64,000 bases of DNA from Formosa algae (GTDB lineage Bacteria; Bacteroidota; Bacteroidia; Flavobacteriales; Flavobacteriaceae), in NCBI RefSeq assembly GCF_001439665.1, contig NZ_LMAK01000010.1:1-64000 (forward strand). Reading direction: 5' to 3'. The position numbers were made by a program, and so were the translations under genes. Under the pieces are notes generated by a model that had not been told where the DNA came from, did not search any database, and saw only the letters and a program-made list of their open reading frames with translations. Every line of letters begins with the position of its first letter. Position 1 is the stretch's first letter. This document shows positions 47,036-55,134 of the stretch, piece by piece.

Positions 47036-47056
47036 TTGAAAGTAAAATAACAAACT

Positions 47057-48430
47057 ATGAAAATGAAAACGTTAAGAAACATGTGTTTGCTGCTGCTAGC
47101 GGTCATGTTAAATTCTGGGCCGATAATGGCACAAGCAAGTTCAAAGAAAAAATTATCGGATGACGAGCGTATGGAATGGTGGAGAGATTCTAAATTTGGA
47201 ATGTTTATTCACTGGGGGGCATATTCTATAATTGGAGGAGAACGTGGTACAAAAATCGCCGGAGGAGGTGCAGAATGGGCCATGGATAAATTAGATTATA
47301 CTATTGAAGAGTATGAGAAATATCCAGAAATGTTTAATCCGCAACTGTTCGATGCAGATGCTTGGGTAACCATGGCTAAAAATGCAGGAATGAAATATAT
47401 TGTACTTACAACAAAACACCATGAAGGGTTTGCGTTATGGGATTCTAAGGTATCAAAATACGATGTGATGGATACCGCTCCATTTAAGCGTGATGTTGTA
47501 AAAGAATTATCTGAAGCGTGTAAGAAACAAGGCATCAAATTTTGTGTATACTATTCTATTGTAGATTGGCATCATCCACAAGCACAAGGGAATTTATATC
47601 CAAATTATAACATTTCTCAACATGATGATCCATCTGTTGTAAATCCAGAATTTCCTGAGTATTACGAAAAATTCATGAAGCCTCAAGTTGGTGAATTATT
47701 AAAAAACTATGGCGATATAGGTGTGGTTTGGTTTGATGGCGACTGGATTTCAGATTATACTACAGAGATGGGTAAAGATTTGTATAAATACATTCGTGAT
47801 ATTCAGCCAAATACTATTGTAAATAATAGAGTGGATAAAGGACGTACAGGAATGGACGGTATGAATAATCATCCAGGAGAATTTGCAGGAGATTTTGGAA
47901 CACCAGAACAAGAAATTCCAGATACAGGAATCGATTCAGATTGGGAAGCTTGTATGACTATGAATGGAACTTGGGGATACAAACCAGACGATAACAACTG
48001 GAAAAGTAGTACAGATTTAATTGAGAAATTAGTCGATATTGTATCTAAAGGAGGTAACTTCTTATTAAATATTGGCCCTGATGGTTACGGACGATTTCCT
48101 GCACAAAGTATCCGCAGATTAGATGCAATGGGACAATGGACAAAGAAAAATGGCGAAGCAATATACGGCGCATCTGCAAGTCCGTATGAAAAACCAAAAT
48201 GGGGGCGTTATACTCAAAAAGATGGTGTGCTTTACGCTCATATTTTTGATTGGCCAAAAGATGGTACTTTAAAATTAAATAAAGATATTAAAGTTAAAAA
48301 AGCGACATTATTAATCGATCCTACAAAAGAATTAAAAACACTAGGAACATCTCGTGAATTACTTATAGATGTACCTATGATCGCTCCAGATGCTCCGGTG
48401 TCTGTTGTTAAAATTGAGTTAGCAAAATAA
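47057..48430 (+). CDS. Glycoside hydrolase family 29 alpha-L-fucosidase
   Basis: 457 residues with a signal peptide ending IMAQA. FGMFIHWGAYS, TKHHEGFALWDS, and VVWFDGDW (nucleophile Asp227) define GH29; GGNFLLNIGPDGYG ends the barrel. The last about 95 residues (from EAIYGASASPYEKP to APVSVVKIEL) are the usual beta-sandwich. This C-terminal sandwich has a clear relative at the N-terminus of the esterase at 48873. It removes terminal alpha-L-fucose (or related alpha-L-sugars). It is the last gene before the terminator at 48514. Confidence 0.93.
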   Translation: MKMKTLRNMCLLLLAVMLNSGPIMAQASSKKKLSDDERMEWWRDSKFGMFIHWGAYSIIGGERGTKIAGGGAEWAMDKLDYTIEEYEKYPEMFNPQLFDADAWVTMAKNAGMKYIVLTTKHHEGFALWDSKVSKYDVMDTAPFKRDVVKELSEACKKQGIKFCVYYSIVDWHHPQAQGNLYPNYNISQHDDPSVVNPEFPEYYEKFMKPQVGELLKNYGDIGVVWFDGDWISDYTTEMGKDLYKYIRDIQPNTIVNNRVDKGRTGMDGMNNHPGEFAGDFGTPEQEIPDTGIDSDWEACMTMNGTWGYKPDDNNWKSSTDLIEKLVDIVSKGGNFLLNIGPDGYGRFPAQSIRRLDAMGQWTKKNGEAIYGASASPYEKPKWGRYTQKDGVLYAHIFDWPKDGTLKLNKDIKVKKATLLIDPTKELKTLGTSRELLIDVPMIAPDAPVSVVKIELAK

Positions 48431-48468
48431 GTCAATTTTATTGCAAGAAGCGTGTTTTAGATCTTGGT

Positions 48469-48492
48469 TTATAGAATTAGAACTATAATTTA
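48469..48492 (+). promoter_or_regulatory. Conserved 24-bp intergenic element, copy 2
   Basis: TTATAG, five bases, GAACTATAATTTA, identical in both halves to copy 1. The hairpin at 48514 starts 34 bases after the GAACTAT half, exactly as in copy 3. Confidence 0.45.
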
Positions 48493-48513
48493 AAATAAAT
48501 GTCAATGAAAAAT

Positions 48514-48561
48514 AATAACATTGTAGTGGCTGTATAAGTCTGCTGCAATGTTATTTTTTTT
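48514..48561 (+). terminator. Terminator hairpin after GH29 gene
   Basis: AATAACATTGTAG pairs with CTGCAATGTTATT (one wobble) over a 16-base loop, followed by a T run. Its left arm AATAACATTG is repeated at 55056. Confidence 0.8.
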
Positions 48562-48608
48562 GTTTAAGCGGGACTTGGTATGTATTGCAGACTTTACTAT
48601 GAATAGGA

Positions 48609-48833
48609 ATGGAAAATTTTAAAAATATAAATATGGATACAATTCAAAAAAGATCAATAAAAACAGGTTTGTATTGTGGGATTTTATATACTATTCTCAT
48701 GGGGGTTGATGAATATTGGGGGACAAAAGAAATTGTAATATGGAAGTCCATATTCCGTTTTTTATTCTTTGCAATATTTATGGGATTAGTAAATTTATAT
48801 AATCTCAGAACATTAAAAAAAGATGAAAAATAA
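48609..48833 (+). CDS. Small predicted inner-membrane protein
   Basis: 74 residues (66 if ATG 48633, MDTIQKRS, is used). Two hydrophobic segments are visible: TGLYCGILYTILMG and IFRFLFFAIFMGLVNLY, with a charged tail LKKDEK. It lies between the GH29 terminator and the esterase gene. I recognise no family. Its frame is free of stops and the composition is that of a real small membrane protein, but I cannot assign a role. Confidence 0.55.
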   Translation: MENFKNINMDTIQKRSIKTGLYCGILYTILMGVDEYWGTKEIVIWKSIFRFLFFAIFMGLVNLYNLRTLKKDEK

Positions 48834-48872
48834 AATAGTTAAACAGAGGATAATCAACTAAAATTATATAAA

Positions 48873-49907
48873 ATGAATTTTTTAAAAAAAACTATAATTC
48901 TTTTTGTTTTTGCAATAGCGTATACGAGTACAGGGTACGCTCAAGAAAATGCGAATCAGAAACCAAATTCAGATTTCGACCAGTTTAGTGAAGCATGGCA
49001 ATTGGCAAATCAAGAAGCTATTTATAATGTTTCTGAAAGTCCGTTTGAAAAACCAAGTTGGGGGAGCTATACCAAAAAAGATGATGTGGTTTATGCTATT
49101 GTTTCCGATTGGCCAAAAGATGGAAAATTGATTATCGATCGAAATCTTAAACTAAGAACAGCTTTCTTAGATTATGGAGCTAAAAAATTAAAAACAAAAT
49201 TAATAGATGGGAACTTAACTGTTTTTGTACCAGAAATAGCTCCAAATGATAGTGCTACAGTTCTAAAAATAGTATTAATGCCTACAGAAGATTGGGCTAA
49301 TTTAGGACGTTATCGTAAAGCAAATTCAGAACTAAAAGCTCCTGCTAAAAATGAAAACAGAGTGGTGTTTATTGGAAATTCTATAACCGATAATTGGGAT
49401 AGAGATCACGGTGTGTTTTTTGAGGATAATCCAAATTATGTGAATAGAGGAATCAGCGGACAAACAAGTGCGCAAATGTTGTTACGCTTTAAACCAGATG
49501 TTATAGAGTTACAACCAAAAGTGGTTGTGATTTCAGCAGGGACTAACGATATCGCTGGGAATAGAGGAGTCATAAGTATAGACCGAATTGCTGGAAATAT
49601 ATTTTCTATGGCAGAGTTGGCGAAAGCCAATAACATAAAAGTTATTTTGGCATCTGTACTACCTGCGAGTAGTTATTCTTGGAGTCCATCTATAGAGCCT
49701 GCAGATAAAATTATAGAATTAAATACACTAATTAAAGCCTATGCCAAAGCACATAATATTACATATTTAGATTATTATACACCAATGGTAAATGCAGAAA
49801 AAGGATTGAAAAAGGATTTAGGTAGAGATACCGTGCATCCAAATACTGATGGTTACCTAATTATGGAGCCTATGGTGAATGATGCTATATCCAAAGTGCT
49901 TAAATAG
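48873..49907 (+). CDS. SGNH esterase with a GH29-type beta-sandwich at its N-terminus
   Basis: 344 residues with a signal peptide ending TGYAQ (about residue 24). Residues about 40-135 (EAIYNVSESPFEKPSWG, SDWPKDGKLIIDRN, EIAPNDSATVLKIVL) match the C-terminal domain of the GH29 enzyme just upstream. Residues about 160-344 are an SGNH hydrolase: FIGNSITDNW (Ser170; Asn in place of the usual Asp), GISGQT, SAGTNDIAG (Asn225), and DTVHPNTDGY (Asp319, His322). Probably a deacetylase with a borrowed carbohydrate-contact domain. A terminator follows at 49932. Confidence 0.85.
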   Translation: MNFLKKTIILFVFAIAYTSTGYAQENANQKPNSDFDQFSEAWQLANQEAIYNVSESPFEKPSWGSYTKKDDVVYAIVSDWPKDGKLIIDRNLKLRTAFLDYGAKKLKTKLIDGNLTVFVPEIAPNDSATVLKIVLMPTEDWANLGRYRKANSELKAPAKNENRVVFIGNSITDNWDRDHGVFFEDNPNYVNRGISGQTSAQMLLRFKPDVIELQPKVVVISAGTNDIAGNRGVISIDRIAGNIFSMAELAKANNIKVILASVLPASSYSWSPSIEPADKIIELNTLIKAYAKAHNITYLDYYTPMVNAEKGLKKDLGRDTVHPNTDGYLIMEPMVNDAISKVLK

Positions 49908-49931
49908 ATCATTAAATCCATTTAATATATG

Positions 49932-49971
49932 GCCTCTTAACTACTTTTTGTAAGTAATTATGAGGCTTTTT
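49932..49971 (+). terminator. Probable terminator after SGNH esterase
   Basis: GCCTC pairs with GAGGC; the inner TTAACTAC / GTAAGTAATTA region pairs imperfectly, then TTTTT and CTTTTT follow. Confidence 0.65.
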
Positions 49972-50166
49972 CTTTTTAAGACATTTTTTACGGATTTATA
50001 TGTATTTAAAATATGACGAATCTCAAAATAGACCATAATTTATAGTTCTTGATTGATGAGTTATAAGCTAATTAATATAGAATTTATAGTATTGTGTATA
50101 TAATTAATTTAAACTTGTTTCGATGTGTTTTTGCTCGATTTTGAAGTTGAAAAGAAATTAAATGTT

Positions 50167-52719
50167 ATGAAAAAATATATTCTAATAGCGCTCTATAGTA
50201 TGTGTATGCTCTTGGTAAAGGTTAGCCTGGCACAAGACCGAACAGCACTTCATAAAAAAGCTACAAAGCAAGCAACGGATTTGGTGAGTCAGATGACTTT
50301 AGATGAAAAAGTTGGACTCATAGAAATGACGAGTTTGCCTATAGATCGTTTAGATATTCCAGGACACCATTGGTGGAACGAAGCCTTGCATGGTGTAGCA
50401 CGTCGCGGTGAGGCCACGCAGTTTCCCGTGCCATTGTCTATGGCTTCTGGTTGGAATCCGTCATTAATTAAAGACATGACAACCGCTATTAGTGATGAAG
50501 CTCGTGCATTAAATAATGCCGATTCTGCCGAGGATAAATCTAAACGCTATCACGGTTTAACCTTATGGAGTCCCGTAATAAATATGGCACGTGATCCGCG
50601 TTGGGGCCGTACAGAAGAAACCTATGGAGAGGATCCGTTTTTAACAACAGAGTTAGCGTCTGCTTTTGTAAATGGATTGCAAGGAGACGATCCAAATTAC
50701 TTGAAAACTGTAGCAACTATTAAGCATTTTGTGGTCAATAATACTGAACATAACCGGTTATATGTCCGTCCCGATGTTTCAGAACGTGCCTTACGTGAGT
50801 ATTATTTTCCAGCGTATCGCGATGTGATTGCAAGAACAGATGTAGAATCTATAATGACGGCCTATAATGGGTTGAATGGTATTCCTTGTTCTGCGAATAA
50901 ATGGTTAGTAACCGATATTTTACGAGACGAATGGGGCTTTAATGGTACAGTCGTAACCGATGTTGGTGTGCCAGGACATATGGTCGAAAAACATAAATAT
51001 GCAAAGAATGGACCTGAAGCAGCAATGCTGATGATTACAGCTGGTGTAGATATGTACTCAGGGTCGGATAGAGCTAGAGAAGTAAACGAAAGAACATGGT
51101 CTAAGCAAGCAGTAGAACAAGGTTTAATGAAAGAATCAGATTTAGATCAAGCCATTATTCGTAATCTGGCGACGCGTATTAAATTGGGACTTTTACGTTC
51201 AGATGAAGATAATCCGTATACTAAAATATCTACAATTGTGGTGGGGGCAGAGCATCATTTAGAAATTGCTAGACAAATAGCTCGTGAAGGCGCTGTGTTA
51301 TTGCAAAATAAAAATGAGGTGCTTCCTGCGACTCCAGAAAAATACAAATCTATTCTATTCGCCGGTCCTTATGTAAACGATGCGCCTTTTGGAGCTTATA
51401 GTGGAAATGCTGCAGGTATAGCTGCAACACCTATGTTGGGTATGAAAGCAATTGCAGGAGATCAATTCGAAATTAAGAGTCAGTTGGGTGGTAAGTGGTT
51501 ATTTATTCCTGAAGGAAACCTAAATGTTCCAGGAAGGCCCAATACTAAAGGTGTAACCGGTGAATATTTTGCAGGAACTAAACTTGAAGGAGAGCCTGTT
51601 TCGGTAAGAACAGATCGTGGTTTCGATTTAGATTTACCAAAACCTCTAGCGCATATAGATCCTGAAATTCCTCAGCCTACCTTTTCGGCGCGTTGGACAG
51701 CAGAATTAACGCCTAATCGTACCGGACTTCATTATTTTTCAATCACAGCATTAAGCGGTGCACGGGTTTGGATAAACGATGAAAAAGTTCTTGATAATTG
51801 GCATAGTAAAGCATCAGACAATGAAGAGTCTCAAGGCATTTTTCTTGAAGCAGGAAAAACTGTAGACTTAAAAGTAGAGTATTATAATGAAGAAGCAGAA
51901 CCTGCTCGTGCCTTATTAAAATGGGTAGAACCACAAGAAGACGTTACTATTGAAAATCCAGAAGATAAATTATTAATTTATGTCGGTGGACTTACTTGGA
52001 GAATGTCTAAAGAATCTCATGATCGCATGAATTCTATTTTACCAGAAGACCAGATGAAGGAAATAAAAGCATTGGCAGCAATTTATCCGAACATGTTAGT
52101 GGTGCTAAATGGCGGAACAGTCATGCAATTATCCGAACTAAATGATGTTGTGCCATCTATACTTTTACAATGGTTTCCTGGTCAAGAAGGTGGTTATGCT
52201 TTAGCAGAATTAATTACGGGTAAGGTAAATCCTTCTGGACATCTTCCGCTTACCTTTTATACCGATCCTGATAAATTACCAGATTTTGAAGATTACGAAA
52301 TCAGTAAAGGACGAACGTATATGTATATGAAAGATAATGTAACCTATCCGTTTGGATATGGATTAAGTTATACAGCGTTTAATTATTCAGGATTAAAAGT
52401 CACACAGAATAAAAAAGAAGTATCAGCTGTTTTGGATGTAACAAATACTGGAGTTATGGATGGTGATGATGTCATTCAATTATATGTATCCAATTTAGAT
52501 TCTGAAGTTTATCAACCCATTCGTCAGTTAAAGGCTTTTAAAAGAATTTCCCTAGCTAAAGGAGAAACGAAGCAGGTAACATTACATTTTTCTATGGATG
52601 ATATGCAGTGGTGGGACGTAAATAAACAAAAATATGTTGTTAATCCTGGACGATATGAGATACAAATCGGGAAGTCTTCAGCAGAAATTGTAGAGAAACA
52701 GATTATAACAGTTAAATAG
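50167..52719 (+). CDS. Glycoside hydrolase family 3 with inserted PA14 domain
   Basis: ATG 50167 (MKKYILIALYS...LAQ signal peptide) is preferred to 50125. 850 residues. HHWWNEALHGVAR, MARDPRWGRTEETYGEDP, IKHFVVNNTE and GTVVTDVGVPGHM (candidate nucleophile Asp265) define the GH3 barrel. A PA14 domain (about 450-580; TGEYFAGTKLEGEP, LHYFSITALSGARVWI) is inserted into the second domain, then GQEGGYALAELITG and a fibronectin-III-like end. The order resembles beta-xylosidase/beta-glucosidase GH3s. The nucleophile is followed by Val-Gly instead of the usual Trp or Cys-Gly. Confidence 0.92.
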   Translation: MKKYILIALYSMCMLLVKVSLAQDRTALHKKATKQATDLVSQMTLDEKVGLIEMTSLPIDRLDIPGHHWWNEALHGVARRGEATQFPVPLSMASGWNPSLIKDMTTAISDEARALNNADSAEDKSKRYHGLTLWSPVINMARDPRWGRTEETYGEDPFLTTELASAFVNGLQGDDPNYLKTVATIKHFVVNNTEHNRLYVRPDVSERALREYYFPAYRDVIARTDVESIMTAYNGLNGIPCSANKWLVTDILRDEWGFNGTVVTDVGVPGHMVEKHKYAKNGPEAAMLMITAGVDMYSGSDRAREVNERTWSKQAVEQGLMKESDLDQAIIRNLATRIKLGLLRSDEDNPYTKISTIVVGAEHHLEIARQIAREGAVLLQNKNEVLPATPEKYKSILFAGPYVNDAPFGAYSGNAAGIAATPMLGMKAIAGDQFEIKSQLGGKWLFIPEGNLNVPGRPNTKGVTGEYFAGTKLEGEPVSVRTDRGFDLDLPKPLAHIDPEIPQPTFSARWTAELTPNRTGLHYFSITALSGARVWINDEKVLDNWHSKASDNEESQGIFLEAGKTVDLKVEYYNEEAEPARALLKWVEPQEDVTIENPEDKLLIYVGGLTWRMSKESHDRMNSILPEDQMKEIKALAAIYPNMLVVLNGGTVMQLSELNDVVPSILLQWFPGQEGGYALAELITGKVNPSGHLPLTFYTDPDKLPDFEDYEISKGRTYMYMKDNVTYPFGYGLSYTAFNYSGLKVTQNKKEVSAVLDVTNTGVMDGDDVIQLYVSNLDSEVYQPIRQLKAFKRISLAKGETKQVTLHFSMDDMQWWDVNKQKYVVNPGRYEIQIGKSSAEIVEKQIITVK

Positions 52720-52828
52720 AGATATTGATTTACTTCAACTAAAAAGAAGTTAAACCAATTATGGTATGTTATACCTCTAGGAGTAATATAAGTAACCGGT
52801 AGACTAAAATATGTAATAATTAAGCTTT

Positions 52829-53902
52829 ATGGATAGAATTAAAATCAGCTTGCTTTTAGTGTTTTGTAGTGCTATATTTATGGTATCGGCACAAGAGCAA
52901 TCTAATTTTAGGGAAAGTAATTTTATAAAACCCAACGATAGGGCTTTGCGGTTTAATGGTGTGCTGTTTTCGAAGGTCACAGAATCCGAAGCTGAGCTAC
53001 ATCGCTATACAGAAGATTTTTTTAATTCAGGTTTTGATGGGACGTTAGAAATAACGCGAGCAAGAACACAACCGGGAATTAGTATTAGTTTTAAAACAAA
53101 CAGTCCGCTTATAACATTAAAATTTGATAAATTAGAAAATAGCCAAGGGAGAAAGCGACGGTTTACGATTTTTAAAGACGATGTTAAGGCTTATGATTTT
53201 ATTAAAGATTTAGAGTTTACAATTGCTAATCCATCTAAAGAAACTAGCGAATGGGCCGTGTATCTACCTCATTTTTCAGGAGTGAAGTTCTTAGGTTTAG
53301 AGTTGTCCGAAGGTTACACATTATCCGATTTACCTAAAGTTGAAAAGCGTCTATACGTTGCCATTGGAAACTCTATAACACATGGAGTTGGGCAATCTGG
53401 AACTATAGATACATACCCTTACCGTGTGGCTGATGATTTAGGGTTTGATTACGTAAATTTAGCTACTGGCGGATCTGAAATATCGATAGAAACTTTACGA
53501 AATTTTGATGGGCTATCTCCACGGTTAATTACTGTTTTATGGGGATATAATGATGTAACGTATGAAGCAGATCCTATTAATGGGGTGCTACCAATTTATG
53601 AAACTCTTATTGGTAGTTTATGTAGTAGGTTTCCGCAAGCCGATATTATTTGTGTATCACAAACATTTACGACTACAGTTGTGGGTAAAGTAAATCCCGA
53701 AAATCGGATAGATGTTTGGCGTCATGGCAGCACAGCGGTAATTGAAAAGCTTCAGAAAGAATATGATAATTTACATCTTGTTCGTGGTTTAGGTGTTGTA
53801 ACCTCAGAAGCCGATTTAAAAGATAGTGTGCATTTAAATAAACAAGGTGCTAAAAAACTAGCCGCAGCGATAGTCGCTAAATATCAAGCTGAAAATAAAT
53901 AA
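52829..53902 (+). CDS. SGNH/GDSL esterase with N-terminal beta-sandwich (CE2-like layout)
   Basis: 357 residues, signal peptide ending MVSAQ (about 22). An N-terminal beta-rich domain (about 30-170, GTLEITRARTQPGISISF) is followed by an SGNH domain: YVAIGNSITHGVGQ (Ser182), NLATGGSE (block II), LWGYNDVT (block III) and DSVHLNKQGA (Asp332, His335). The jelly-roll plus SGNH layout resembles CE2 acetyl esterases. It probably removes acetyl groups. Located between GH3 and a third SGNH gene. Confidence 0.82.
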   Translation: MDRIKISLLLVFCSAIFMVSAQEQSNFRESNFIKPNDRALRFNGVLFSKVTESEAELHRYTEDFFNSGFDGTLEITRARTQPGISISFKTNSPLITLKFDKLENSQGRKRRFTIFKDDVKAYDFIKDLEFTIANPSKETSEWAVYLPHFSGVKFLGLELSEGYTLSDLPKVEKRLYVAIGNSITHGVGQSGTIDTYPYRVADDLGFDYVNLATGGSEISIETLRNFDGLSPRLITVLWGYNDVTYEADPINGVLPIYETLIGSLCSRFPQADIICVSQTFTTTVVGKVNPENRIDVWRHGSTAVIEKLQKEYDNLHLVRGLGVVTSEADLKDSVHLNKQGAKKLAAAIVAKYQAENK

Positions 53903-54007
53903 TATCTGTTTGAAGTCAGTATAAATCGGGAATAGGCACTATAAATAAAAGAATGAGATAAAGGTATTCCAATTGAGACCTTCTTGGATTAAAAAATTAT
54001 AATAAAA

Positions 54008-54808
54008 ATGAAACGTAAAACCTTTGTAAGCCTTTTAGGAACTGCTGTATTGGGATTCGGAGTGCGATTGTCATGTTTTGGATTTAAGCAGACTAACGGT
54101 GCGAATCCTATTATTTGTAAAAAAGCGTGGGAAGCGTTATGCGGAAATGTAGGATCTGTGTATAAAACTGATGCTTTTAATTATAAAGGACCTAGAGCGG
54201 GAAAACCGAATGTACTAATTTATGGTGACTCTATTTCCATTATGTATTCATCTACGGTTATTAAAAGTTTACAAGAAAAAGCAACAGTCATTCGGTTGTT
54301 TAAAAATGGAGGATCTAGCAAAGATTTTATTCCAAATATGAATAAAATGCATGATACTATGTTTCAGCCAAACTTAGAAGAAGGTTGGAATTTTAAATGG
54401 GATGTCATTCATTTTAATGTAGGATTGCACGATTTAAAATATTTAAAAGGGAAGCATTTAAACTTAAAAGGAAAACAAGTATCAAGCATAAGTGATTATA
54501 AATTACAATTAGATGCTATTTGTACCTATTTAAGAACAAATTATCCTGAAGCAAAATTAATTTTTGCAACAACAACGTCAGTTCCAGAAGGAGCCAAAGG
54601 AAGAAAGTCCGGAGATAGTAATTTATATAATAAGGCTGCTTTAGACGTCTTGAATAAGTATCCAGATATCCAAATAAACGACTTATATGCCTTTACAAAA
54701 CCCCATCAAGCATCTTGGGCTCAGGAGCCAGGAAATGTACATTACAATAGTTTAGGAAGTCAAGAACAAGGTAAAGAAGTAGCTCGTGTGATTTTAGAAA
54801 ATCTATAA
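54008..54808 (+). CDS. SGNH hydrolase-like protein with altered catalytic motifs
   Basis: 266 residues. The N-terminus (MKRKTFVSLLGTAVLGF...LSC) may be a lipoprotein signal with Cys23. LIYGDSISIMY gives Ser75 and KNGGSSKDF block II, but block III reads NVGLHD (His where Asn is usual) and block V reads GNVHYNSLGS (Gly where Asp is usual; His245 kept). It may use a different acid, have another specificity or be inactive. It is the third SGNH gene in 6 kb. Confidence 0.72.
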   Translation: MKRKTFVSLLGTAVLGFGVRLSCFGFKQTNGANPIICKKAWEALCGNVGSVYKTDAFNYKGPRAGKPNVLIYGDSISIMYSSTVIKSLQEKATVIRLFKNGGSSKDFIPNMNKMHDTMFQPNLEEGWNFKWDVIHFNVGLHDLKYLKGKHLNLKGKQVSSISDYKLQLDAICTYLRTNYPEAKLIFATTTSVPEGAKGRKSGDSNLYNKAALDVLNKYPDIQINDLYAFTKPHQASWAQEPGNVHYNSLGSQEQGKEVARVILENL

Positions 54809-55010
54809 TTTTTATGTTGAAAACGCATCACTTTTTCTGTTGAATTTATTTCTGTTAAGTGCCTTTTTTTGTGCTTTTTTCATCATGTAAAAATTTATAG
54901 AATTCGGCTTTTTTAAGGATATTGTATTTTATGAATCTTTCTGTAATATATAATCGTTTGTCGAACAAATCTCGGGTATATCAACAGAAAACATCATAAA
55001 GGAACATAGT

Positions 55011-55034
55011 TTATATGCTTTGAACTATGATTTA
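55011..55034 (+). promoter_or_regulatory. Conserved 24-bp intergenic element, copy 3
   Basis: TTATAT, five bases, GAACTATGATTTA: one change in each half relative to copies 1 and 2. CATAGTT upstream (55005) forms an inverted repeat with AACTATG. It lies 100 bases before the lyase ATG. Confidence 0.45.
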
Positions 55035-55055
55035 GATGAAATGTGGAATAAATAA

Positions 55056-55100
55056 AATAACATTGTTATATGGAATAAAAAACCTGTGAACAATGTTATT
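55056..55100 (+). other. Leader hairpin sharing arms with the 48514 terminator
   Basis: A perfect 12-bp stem AATAACATTGTT / AACAATGTTATT with a 21-base loop, 34 bases before the ATG. The tail CTTTTAC is a poor T-tract, so termination would be weak. Confidence 0.5.
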
Positions 55101-55134
55101 CTTTTACAAACAACTTATCTAGATTATCAAAGTT

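Larger units (their letters stand above)
54809..55134 (+). other. Intergenic region before the last lyase operon
   Basis: 326 bases with no supported gene. Short T-rich runs after the esterase stop (54870-54885) do not follow a good stem. The conserved element at 55011-55034 and the hairpin at 55056-55100 are listed separately; nothing else is recognised. Confidence 0.6.
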
